Assembly: GCF_001545155.1 (NCBI RefSeq)
Contig: NZ_CP014226.1
Coordinates: forward strand, 2,966,345 to 3,030,344
Source of the DNA: Halomonas chromatireducens
GTDB taxonomy: Bacteria > Pseudomonadota > Gammaproteobacteria > Pseudomonadales > Halomonadaceae
Direction: 5' to 3'
DNA: 64,000 nucleotides
Shown here: one piece after another, positions 57,365 to 64,000 of the stretch
Position numbering within the stretch: the first letter of the stretch is position 1
How the letters are laid out: the number at the start of each line of letters is the position of its first letter
Position numbers and translations under genes: made by a program
The notes under the pieces: model-generated
The model's database searches: none
The model's input: only the letters and a program-made list of their open reading frames with translations
What the model was told of the DNA's origin: nothing

Positions 57365-57853
57365 ATGACTGGCTCTCGCACCGCCCCCGATCCAGCGGCT
57401 CGTTCGTCCCGCCTTATTGCGCTGGCACTGGGTATCCCTATCCTGCTGGTGCTGGCCGTATTGTTCGCCATGCCCTTCATGGCGGGGAACGAAACCACCC
57501 TTCAGGTCGATGGCCATGTGCCGGCAGAGCCCGGCACCGAACAGGGCGGGGTACATTTTTCCGGCACCGTGCATCAGTGGGCCGTTTCGGGCAGCCTGGC
57601 AATCGATGCCGACAGGGAGGCGCGACTCTCCTTCCGGCTGCGGGGCCCGGATGGCAGCCCTCCCAGGCAAGCCATGCAGGTTCCCATCGTATTCACCATG
57701 CCCGGTCATGACATGGAGATGACGGTGACCGCTCGGCAAACCGGCCCCGACAGCTTTGCCGCCAGATCAACGCTGCCCATGTCCGGCGCCTGGCAGATGC
57801 GTATGACCTTTTCCGATGTGGACGGCGTGCTGTCGTTCGATACCCGGGGATAA
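57365..57853 (+). CDS. FixH-like membrane-anchored protein
   Basis: 162 residues from ATG 57365, behind GGAGTG. One N-terminal membrane helix (LIALALGIPILLVLAVLFAM), then a beta-rich periplasmic domain (EARLSFRLRGPDGSP; VPIVFTMPGHDMEMTVTARQ; MSGAWQMRMTFSDVDGVLSF) resembling the FixH/YtkA fold, whose members help metal loading of oxidases or handle copper. Met and His residues in the domain (MPGHDMEM) could bind copper. Stand-alone; no fixG or fixI genes are near. Confidence 0.7.
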   Translation: MTGSRTAPDPAARSSRLIALALGIPILLVLAVLFAMPFMAGNETTLQVDGHVPAEPGTEQGGVHFSGTVHQWAVSGSLAIDADREARLSFRLRGPDGSPPRQAMQVPIVFTMPGHDMEMTVTARQTGPDSFAARSTLPMSGAWQMRMTFSDVDGVLSFDTRG

Positions 57854-58084
57854 GTCGGAGCGAGGCCATTCGCCTGCCCCTCGGCTTGCCAATCGCCTTC
57901 ACCCCCGGCGCATCATCAACCAACCCTTCGATTCTCCGCGTCAAGACGGTTGACCGATTCCTGACCGAGATCAGGAATCGGTTGATCAAGCCCTGCCAAG
58001 ACTACCTGGCGATTGCCTGATCACGGCATAGCAGCGATGATCGGTAGTGTTCAATCGCCTGACGTTTTCGAGGTTCCGCTCCGC

Positions 58085-58411
58085 ATGCGTCGATTCATGG
58101 TCCGACTCGCCTATCTCTGCCTCGCTCTCGCCCTCTCGGCGGGTGGCGTTGCTGCGGCCAGTATCGATGCCATGTCCGATGCCTCCCATCACGCGAGCCA
58201 GGAGAGCAGCCATGACGAGTGTTCGCAGGACAACCACTCGGAAACGTCAGACTGCACCTCGTCCTGCATCGGCAACAGCCACTGCATGACGGGTACCGCC
58301 GGTCATGCCGTTATTCCCGCCTATGCCATGACGCAGCAGCCGCTGTTCATGCCGGGGCACTCTCCACCATCACCCGCTTATCTGCTCAAGCGCCCCCCCA
58401 GATTCGCCTGA
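58085..58411 (+). CDS. Exported Cys/His-rich small protein, possibly metal-binding
   Basis: 108 residues. Signal peptide (VRLAYLCLALALSAGGVAAA), then a short segment with many His and Cys: SHHASQESSHDECSQDNHSE and CTSSCIGNSHCMTG. The pattern is reminiscent of small copper-responsive exported proteins such as CopL, but there is no family match I can be sure of. It is followed 65 bases later by the His-rich cytochrome c gene in the same direction, so a shared role in metal handling is likely but unproven. Start at ATG 58085; the ribosome site is weak. Confidence 0.65.
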   Translation: MRRFMVRLAYLCLALALSAGGVAAASIDAMSDASHHASQESSHDECSQDNHSETSDCTSSCIGNSHCMTGTAGHAVIPAYAMTQQPLFMPGHSPPSPAYLLKRPPRFA

Positions 58412-58476
58412 ATACCGTTACCGAAACGATGCGACCAGCGCGTCGTCATACGCTTGACCGTATTCAGGAGCAACCC

Positions 58477-59415
58477 ATGACTACCCCTAATCGATACCAC
58501 TCTGCCACTCAGGTGGCCACTCAGGATCGCGGCCGACTGCTTCGTTTTTCCATCGTGCTTGCAGGCGGCCTGGCACTCGCCCTCGCCCTGGCCAGCCCTG
58601 GCCATGCCGATGAGAGCCATGGACACAGCTCGGAGGACAACCACGCTCATGCCGCCCATGGCAATGAAGAGCACGCGGCACACGGCGACGATGGCCATGT
58701 TCATGGCAACGACGACCATGCCGCTCACGGCGACGATGGCCATGCCCATGGCAACGACGACCATGCCGCTCACGGCGACGATGGCCATGCCCATGGCAAC
58801 GACGACCATGCCGCTCACGGCGACGATGACCACGCCCATGGCGACGGTGACCATGCGGCACATGGTGATGATGGCCATGCCCATGGCAACGATGACCATG
58901 CGGCACATGGTGATGATGGCCATGCCCATGGCAACGATGACCATGCCGCTCACGGCGACGATGACCATGCCGCTCACGGCGGCGATGACCACGCCCATGG
59001 CAACGATGACCATGCCGCTCACGGCGACGCTGACCACGCCCATGGGGATGGAGGTCATGGATGGGCGGCACCACAGGAGTGGGCTGAGCGCGAAAGCCCG
59101 CTGGAGCCCGATGCCGAGACCCTGGCTCAGGGGATGCAGGTCTATCAGCGCTATTGCTCGGCCTGTCACGGACCTAGCGGAGAAGGAAACGGGCTGGCAC
59201 CCGCCGCTGCCTACTACGACCCCAGCCCGACCAATCTGGCCCTGCATGGCGCCGCTCATGCGGCCGGTGAATACGCCTGGCTGATAAAAGAGGGCAACAA
59301 GGCCAGCGCCATGCCCCGCTTCCAGGAGAAGCTGGACGAAGACGACATCTGGTCCGTGGTGCTCTATATCCGCTATACCCTGGCGGATGGCCAGTCCGGC
59401 GACCACCAGCACTAG
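58477..59415 (+). CDS. Exported cytochrome c with long histidine-rich repeat region
   Basis: 312 residues. Start at ATG 58477 behind CAGGAGCAACCC. A signal peptide runs to about residue 45 (ALASPGHA). Residues ~46-200 are almost only His, Asp, Gly, Ala and Asn in repeats like HAAHGDDGHAHGND. The C-terminal ~110 residues are a cytochrome c domain: YQRYCSACHGPSGEGNGLAP with one haem site CSACH near residue 226, and AMPRFQEKLDEDDIWSVVLY with the likely Met axial ligand. Periplasmic electron carrier with a probable metal-binding (Cu, Zn or Ni) segment. I know no characterised protein with this combination at this length. A strong hairpin begins at its stop codon. Confidence 0.88.
   Translation: MTTPNRYHSATQVATQDRGRLLRFSIVLAGGLALALALASPGHADESHGHSSEDNHAHAAHGNEEHAAHGDDGHVHGNDDHAAHGDDGHAHGNDDHAAHGDDGHAHGNDDHAAHGDDDHAHGDGDHAAHGDDGHAHGNDDHAAHGDDGHAHGNDDHAAHGDDDHAAHGGDDHAHGNDDHAAHGDADHAHGDGGHGWAAPQEWAERESPLEPDAETLAQGMQVYQRYCSACHGPSGEGNGLAPAAAYYDPSPTNLALHGAAHAAGEYAWLIKEGNKASAMPRFQEKLDEDDIWSVVLYIRYTLADGQSGDHQH
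58687..59060 (+). repeat. Tandem 45-base coding repeat (His-rich)
   Basis: About seven copies of a 45-base unit (GACGACCATGCCGCTCACGG...) encoding DDHAAHGDDGHAHGN, with near-identical copies 1-3 and variants with GAT/CAT and GCGGCACATGG codons later. Near-identity of copies at the DNA level points to recent expansion by slippage or unequal exchange; length polymorphism between strains is likely. Confidence 0.9.
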
Positions 59416-59455
59416 AAGCCTGTCGGATTTGACCGATCGTCCGACAGGCTTCTAG
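59412..59455. terminator. 16-bp perfect hairpin at the cytochrome c stop codon
   Basis: CTAGAAGCCTGTCGGA (59412-59427) pairs with its perfect complement at 59440-59455; the left arm contains the TAG stop. No T-run follows. It may act as a weak terminator or mRNA 3' stabiliser. The 13-base core CCGACAGGCTTCT also occurs alone at 50551-50563, so it may belong to a dispersed repeat family. Confidence 0.6.
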
Positions 59456-59464
59456 CCAATGCGG

Positions 59465-59492
59465 AAAAAAAACGGGCGCCTTGGGCGCCCGT
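59465..59492 (-). terminator. Terminator of L,D-transpeptidase gene
   Basis: ACGGGCGCC (59472-59480) and GGCGCCCGT (59484-59492) form a stem; on the minus strand eight T follow. It lies about 35 bases after the transpeptidase stop. Confidence 0.93.
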
Positions 59493-59526
59493 CCTCTTGC
59501 TGGTCATGCCTTACACGCCCTGGCAT

Positions 59527-60606
59527 CTATAGGGTAGCGAGCTCGTCATACAGCCCTCCCGCTTCAGGCTCCGATTCAGGCGCCGGTTCAGGCTCCGGCG
59601 CCTGCTCCAGTGCCACGACCGCGCCGTTGGGGTTCTCCAGCAGGTAGCGCAGCTGCTCATAGTTCAACGGCACGGAAGGCTCGTCGCTGTTGCGCTCCAG
59701 CAAAGACAGGGTCTCCATCAGTGCCGCCATACCGTACTCCTGGTCCTCGAGCGTCTCGAAGACCTGCACATAGGGCATATCGCCATCCCAGCCAGCCTTG
59801 ATCGGCTGGTTGATGATATTGACCTGCATACCCACGGGTACACGGTTGAAGATAGTCTCGATATCTTCGGGGAACATGCGGATACAGCCACGGCTGGCAC
59901 GCATGCCGATGCCATCCGGATCATTGGTTCCATGGATGAGGTAGCCTGGGATGTCCAGCAGGATGGCGTGACGGCCCAGGGGGTTGTCCGGACCCGGCGG
60001 CACCACGGCGGGAGCCGGCTCGCCCCTCTCGGCCGCTTCTTCACGCATGGAACGTGGCGGATACCAGGCCGGGTCCTTCAGCCTCATGGTGGTCTTGGTC
60101 TTGCCCAGCGGGGTGTCATACCCTTCGCGCCCAATGCCTATCGGGTAGGTCTCGACCCGAGGCGTCTCACCCTCGGAGACCGGCGGGTAGTAGTAGAGCC
60201 GAAGCTCGGCAATGTTGATCACGATGCCTTCCCGAGCCACGGCGGGCAGGATGTGTCGCCCTGGGATGACCACTTCGGTACCTTCGCCGGGCAGCCATAC
60301 GCTCACCTCTGGGTTGGCCAGGCGGATCTCCTCGTAACCCACGTTGTGGTCACGAGCGATATCGAGCAGCGTCTCCTCCTCCCGAGCCTCGACGGTATAG
60401 TTCTCGCCGATGACGTCGCCTGCCTCCGGTAACGGATGGTGCCCCTTCGGCCATTCGGATGCCGCTTCCTCGTCGGGCTCGTCGGCCAGCGCAGCGGCCG
60501 ACATCAGCATGGCACCAGTGAGCACCAGGCTCAGTACAGTAGCCCATACCGCTGGACGGGGGCGAAATGGCGATGGCCATGCGCTATTGCTGCCATTATG
60601 TTTCAT
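59527..60606 (-). CDS. Exported L,D-transpeptidase (YkuD) with LysM-like domain
   Basis: 359 residues. Signal peptide to about residue 41, a LysM-like segment (NYTVEAREEETLLDIARDHN), and the YkuD catalytic domain with HGTNDPDGIGMRASRGCIRM; the catalytic cysteine is near residue 240. It makes 3-3 peptidoglycan cross-links or attaches lipoprotein to the wall. The C-terminal Pro/Glu-rich tail (EPEPAPESEPEA) is an acidic extension. Similar to ErfK/YbiS proteins. It has its own strong terminator. Confidence 0.94.
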   Translation of the reverse strand: MKHNGSNSAWPSPFRPRPAVWATVLSLVLTGAMLMSAAALADEPDEEAASEWPKGHHPLPEAGDVIGENYTVEAREEETLLDIARDHNVGYEEIRLANPEVSVWLPGEGTEVVIPGRHILPAVAREGIVINIAELRLYYYPPVSEGETPRVETYPIGIGREGYDTPLGKTKTTMRLKDPAWYPPRSMREEAAERGEPAPAVVPPGPDNPLGRHAILLDIPGYLIHGTNDPDGIGMRASRGCIRMFPEDIETIFNRVPVGMQVNIINQPIKAGWDGDMPYVQVFETLEDQEYGMAALMETLSLLERNSDEPSVPLNYEQLRYLLENPNGAVVALEQAPEPEPAPESEPEAGGLYDELATL

Positions 60607-60749
60607 TCTTCATTGCCTCTTGCGCAACCTTCACCACAGGGGTGGAAGGTCATTGAAAGGTTAGTCGTCATCATATCGACCTCCTTACACTTCTACGGCG
60701 ATATACCGGAAACACGTCATCGACCTGGCTTCGATTGTCTGGGAAAGAT

Positions 60750-62273
60750 CTAGAGAACGGGAGCAAACAGGTAAGCCCCCCGGGCAGCCACGCGATGCCA
60801 TAGCGGCTGATTCTCGATCTCCTCGAGCTCCATTCGACGGGAGCGAGCAAAATCCGCCTCGAACATCGCTTCGACATCGGCCGCAAACGTCGGATCCATC
60901 ACCATTGCGGTAATCTCGAAATTCAATCGAAACGAACGATTGTCCAGGTTAACCGTTCCAACCGCGGCGCTGACATCGTCTACCAGGAACGCCTTACCGT
61001 GCAAAAAACCGGCTTCATAACGATGGATCTCGACGCCGGCATCCAAGAGCGGCCCCAGAAAAGCGTATGCAGCGTAGTAGAGCAGTAGATTGTCAGGCTG
61101 CTCCGGGATCAGGATTCTTACGTCCACCCCGTTGATCGCGGCCAGCTTGAGCATCGACTGCACGCCCTCGTCCGGCACGAAGTAAGGGCTCGAAAACCAG
61201 ATTCGCTCCCGGGCAGAGTGGATGGCTTGCTGAACCATCAGGCTGGCGGTTTCAAAGCGATCCGCCGGGCCGGAGGGCAGGATCAGTACCGGTGCATCCT
61301 GCTCGGAGCGCACCACCGGCTCCCAGGGTAGCTCGGGCAGCTCTTCCGTGGCCCAGTGCCAATCCTCGAGAAACACCAGTTGCAGGGCCAGCGCCGCCGG
61401 CCCTGCGATCTTGAGATGGGTGTCTCGCCACGGCCCGATACCTTCCTCCCCGTGCAGATATTCGTCTCCGATATTGAATCCGCCGAGCCACGCCGTGGCT
61501 CCGTCGGCCACCATCACCTTGCGGTGGTTGCGGAAGTTGAGCTGGAAGCGGTTTCCCGGCCCCCGTGTCGAGTGAAAGCGATGGACATTGACACCCGCCG
61601 CCTCCAGCTCCTTCACATAGTCACTCGACAAGGCGTAGCTGCCAATCTCGTCATAGAGGAAATAGACCGCCACCCCCTCCCTCGCCTTCTGGATCAAGCG
61701 CTGCTGAAACTCGGTGCCAATATCGTCGTCCCTGACGATATAGAACTGCACCAGCAGATAGCGCTCGGCAGCCTCGATCCCTGCAAACAGACTCTCGAAC
61801 GTCTCTTCACCATCGATCAGCAGCGTTGTCTCGTTGCCGCCCATCAGCGGCAACTTGGCCAGGCGCTCCACGCCATCCAGATAGTGGCTGCTCCTCGTCG
61901 ACTCGACCCGATGCGAGCGCAACTCATTGAGCTTTCCGGACAGTGCTCGAGTGATCCCTGAGTCCTCGTCGCGACGAGACATCGCATAGCCTTCGAACTT
62001 GTTTCGCCCGAATACCCAATAGGTGGGCACCGCCACGTACGGCACGGTATTGAGGGACACGATCCAGGCGATGGCCCCTTCGGACGTTCGGCTCGACATC
62101 AGGGCCTCGACGGAGGAAGCCAGTCCCACCAGGTGAGCCAGCACCATGAACAGAACAAGCTTGCTCCAGCGCTTGCGACGCTTGCCTGGGCCGCTACCTG
62201 GCGCGCCCTCCGAGCTTTGTGCCTCCTCGTGCCCGACCCTGGACTGAGGCGCAGCATTCCGGCTTCCTTGCAT
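60750..62273 (-). CDS. cls: Cardiolipin synthase
   Basis: 507 residues from ATG 62273, chosen for GGGAGGAG upstream; ATG 62315 is an alternative. Two N-terminal membrane helices, then two phospholipase D motifs: NHRKVMVADGATAWLGGFN and LHGKAFLVDDVSAAVGTVN. FSSPYFVPDEGVQSMLKLA is typical of bacterial cardiolipin synthases. Joins two phosphatidylglycerols into cardiolipin in the inner membrane, relevant to salt tolerance in halophiles. It follows lgt by about 60 bases in the same direction. Confidence 0.94.
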   Translation of the reverse strand: MQGSRNAAPQSRVGHEEAQSSEGAPGSGPGKRRKRWSKLVLFMVLAHLVGLASSVEALMSSRTSEGAIAWIVSLNTVPYVAVPTYWVFGRNKFEGYAMSRRDEDSGITRALSGKLNELRSHRVESTRSSHYLDGVERLAKLPLMGGNETTLLIDGEETFESLFAGIEAAERYLLVQFYIVRDDDIGTEFQQRLIQKAREGVAVYFLYDEIGSYALSSDYVKELEAAGVNVHRFHSTRGPGNRFQLNFRNHRKVMVADGATAWLGGFNIGDEYLHGEEGIGPWRDTHLKIAGPAALALQLVFLEDWHWATEELPELPWEPVVRSEQDAPVLILPSGPADRFETASLMVQQAIHSARERIWFSSPYFVPDEGVQSMLKLAAINGVDVRILIPEQPDNLLLYYAAYAFLGPLLDAGVEIHRYEAGFLHGKAFLVDDVSAAVGTVNLDNRSFRLNFEITAMVMDPTFAADVEAMFEADFARSRRMELEEIENQPLWHRVAARGAYLFAPVL

Positions 62274-62331
62274 GGATAACTCTCCTCCCATCGCATCGCT
62301 TGTCGGGTCAGTCATGACCTATTGCATGCCG

Positions 62332-63144
62332 TCAGGTCTCTCGGCTCGGCGTCAGTGCCGCTTTCGTGTCCTGGACCTGTTGACGCGACCATACTATCAG
62401 TGCCACGCCGCCAATGATCATTGGCAGGGTCAGCAGCATGCCCATGGTCACCCAGCCGAACGCGATGAAGCCGATATGCGGATCGGGCAGGCGCACGAAC
62501 TCGACGGCAAAGCGGAACACACCATAGAGCAGCAGGAACATGCCGGAAATCAAGCCGCGGCGGCGTGGCTGGCTCGAAAGCCACCACAGCACCACGAACA
62601 GCACGACCCCCTCCAGCACGAACTCGTAGAGTGCCGACGGATGACGCGGCTCCGGCCCCATGTGGGGAAACGGCATGGCCCAGGGCAGTTCACTCACCCG
62701 GCCCGGCAGCTCATGATTGATGAAGTTGCCGATACGCCCGGCCCCCAGGCCGATCGGCACCAGCGGGGCGATGAAGTCGGTCAACTGGAAGAAGGCCAGG
62801 CGTTTCTTGCGCGCAAACAGCAGCGCGGCGAGCAGAACCCCGATCAGCCCACCGTGGAAACTCATGCCCCCGTCCCAGATGCTGAACAGCCACAGCGGGT
62901 TGGCAAAGAACTGATCCATGCCGTAGAAGAGCACGTAACCCAGGCGCCCACCGGCAACGACGCCGATGGCCGCATAGAAGAGCAGGTCGCCGATGTCATC
63001 GTGGCTCAGCCCCAGGCGGTGGGCACGATAGCGCCCCAGCAGCCAGGCGGCAACGAAGCCGACAACGTACATCAGGCCATACCAGTGGATCTGCAGCGGT
63101 CCGATGGCGATGGCCACCGAGTCGATCTGGGGATAGTCCATCAT
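62332..63144 (-). CDS. lgt: Prolipoprotein diacylglyceryl transferase
   Basis: 270 residues, seven membrane helices. Conserved IWDGGMSFHGGLIGV and GRIGNFINHELPGR (the Lgt signature) and HPSALYE are present. It moves diacylglycerol from phosphatidylglycerol to the lipobox cysteine of lipoproteins, including the several seen in this window. The partial lipoprotein gene upstream lies 40 bases away in the same direction. Confidence 0.97.
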   Translation of the reverse strand: MMDYPQIDSVAIAIGPLQIHWYGLMYVVGFVAAWLLGRYRAHRLGLSHDDIGDLLFYAAIGVVAGGRLGYVLFYGMDQFFANPLWLFSIWDGGMSFHGGLIGVLLAALLFARKKRLAFFQLTDFIAPLVPIGLGAGRIGNFINHELPGRVSELPWAMPFPHMGPEPRHPSALYEFVLEGVVLFVVLWWLSSQPRRRGLISGMFLLLYGVFRFAVEFVRLPDPHIGFIAFGWVTMGMLLTLPMIIGGVALIVWSRQQVQDTKAALTPSRET

Positions 63145-63184
63145 GATTCATCCATGTCGGTTGCAGTATATGAGGGAGCGGAGG

Positions 63185-64000
63185 TCACAGGCTTGACCAC
63201 TCCCTGCCGCCGTCTTCGCTGAGCAGCAGCACGCCCTGGTTGTCGGCAGCCACGAGGCGCTGCGGGTCCGCGGGGTCCACCGCCAGGTGGGTAAAGTAGC
63301 GCTCGCCCCAGTCGCCGCTGAGCGGCTCCCACTCCCGGGTCGCCTCATCGGCCTTGATCAGCCCCACTCCAAGCATGAAGGCATACAGTTCGCCACCGCT
63401 CGCCACCACGACACTGGCCGGGTTGCGCTGGGGATGACCCTGCCGCCAGCGCTGCCCGCCATTGGGGCTCATCAATAGCCCCGACTGGGTGGCGGCATAG
63501 AGGTGATCCGGGTCTCGACTGGATGCCGCCAAATCGATCAGCCCCTCTGGTACAGCGGCCTGCACCTGCCACTCATGCCCCCCGTCACGGCTAACCTGCA
63601 GCCGACCGGCATAGGCGCCATAGAGTACGTCGGGGTCGGCCTCGCTGACCGTCATCTGATGGAAGTCGACCGGCCCATCGACGCCGGCGGAACGCTGCTC
63701 CCAGGAACTGCCGCCATCGGTGGAAACCATGACGCCGAGGTTGCCACCGCGCGCCGGGTGGCCGCTGGCGAAGAGGGTGTCGGCCTCCTGCGGATGGGGC
63801 GAGAAGCCCATGAAGTCGTGTGTCTCGCTGGAGACCTGTCGTGCCCTGCCGTCGGCATCTATGACATGAAAGCCGTGGTGAGTCGCCAGTTGGATTCGTT
63901 GGCTGTCGGCGCGGTCGAAGGCCACGCCATGAATGTGCGTCTTCTGGCGCAGTTCCTCGAGGCTGATGCCTTCGGGCTCACCTGAGCAACCGGCAAGTGG
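63185..64000 (-). CDS. F510_1955-type beta-propeller lipoprotein (5' end outside window)
   Basis: About 271 residues are visible; the frame is open to the window edge and the first residues read PLAGCSGEPEG, a lipobox, so only the first part of the signal peptide is missing. Propeller-type repeats with SxDGGxxW (VSTDGGSSWEQRS, VSRDGGHEWQVQA, MSPNGGQRWRQGH, LSEDGGREWSSL) match the F510_1955/YCF48-like glycosylhydrolase-annotated family; a hydrolase activity is not proven by any catalytic residue I can see. Envelope protein of unknown function. Confidence 0.85.
   Translation of the reverse strand, partial: PLAGCSGEPEGISLEELRQKTHIHGVAFDRADSQRIQLATHHGFHVIDADGRARQVSSETHDFMGFSPHPQEADTLFASGHPARGGNLGVMVSTDGGSSWEQRSAGVDGPVDFHQMTVSEADPDVLYGAYAGRLQVSRDGGHEWQVQAAVPEGLIDLAASSRDPDHLYAATQSGLLMSPNGGQRWRQGHPQRNPASVVVASGGELYAFMLGVGLIKADEATREWEPLSGDWGERYFTHLAVDPADPQRLVAADNQGVLLLSEDGGREWSSL

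Noticed and set aside
58687..59060. Regularly spaced repeats considered as a CRISPR array
   Set aside because: The repeats are contiguous, have no spacers, and keep the reading frame of an exported cytochrome; they are coding repeats.
58378..59412. Long open frame opposite the His-rich cytochrome gene
   Set aside because: Its valine/methionine repeats are the mechanical antisense of the CAT/GCC/GAC repeat; no ribosome site and no family.

Overview
The window is about 64 kb of GC-rich gammaproteobacterial chromosome. It looks like Halomonas or a close relative (Halomonadaceae): the larger flagellin has a very acidic central domain, the gene order is gltX - tRNA-Ala - sdh - suc - lpd - sucCD, and many predicted products (DUF2835, F510_1955-type lipoprotein, acidic enzymes) are typical of that family. 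The assignment is inference from protein recognition; no database was searched.

Layout. 1-5.6 kb: two cyclic-di-GMP genes (a large GAF/PAS/GGDEF/EAL protein cut by the window edge, and a membrane GGDEF cyclase) and a DUF2835 gene. 5.7-10.4 kb: a SprA-type metalloprotease gene, then a DUF726 hydrolase gene split in two by a complete IS21-family element (istA/istB, inverted ends, 5-bp target duplication). 10.7-16.1 kb: motility block with a chemoreceptor, three small genes of unknown role, and two flagellin genes, each with a good sigma-28 promoter. 16.2-18.6 kb: antitoxin gene higA with only the tail of its higB toxin, then a group IIC intron with its reverse transcriptase, sitting just behind the sucD terminator. 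18.7-31.7 kb: the TCA block on the minus strand (gltX, tRNA-Ala, sdhDAB, sucAB, lpdA, sucCD). sdhC is not where it is expected. 32-36.2 kb: small regulators plus several decaying genes (lysE remnant, frameshifted tauE) and a 48-bp repeat present twice. 36.2-38.2 kb: dusA and an AstE-like deacylase. 38.4-45 kb: TetR regulator and a complete RND efflux operon. 45-51 kb: alpha/beta hydrolase, a small secreted protein, a fructosamine-kinase-like gene, an unusual ACP-adenylation-acyltransferase fusion, and a fasciclin protein. 51.4-57.2 kb: NIF3-like protein, two Nudix hydrolases, a 2OG-Fe(II) oxygenase, a FixL/FixJ-like two-component pair and a fatty-acid desaturase. 57.3-59.4 kb: FixH-like protein, a Cys/His-rich exported peptide and a cytochrome c with a long histidine-rich tandem repeat. 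59.5-64 kb: L,D-transpeptidase, cardiolipin synthase, lgt and an F510_1955-type lipoprotein cut by the window edge.

How it fits together. The stable core is central metabolism, motility, efflux and envelope lipid or cell-wall maintenance. Between core blocks there is clear decay: at least five genes are broken or truncated (DUF726, higB, lysE, tauE, possibly the SprA C-terminus), two of them next to intact mobile elements. The points most worth following up are the His-rich cytochrome c and its Cys/His-rich neighbour, the ACP-adenylation-acyltransferase fusion, the missing sdhC, the group IIC intron behind the sucD terminator, and the 48-bp repeat inside lysE.
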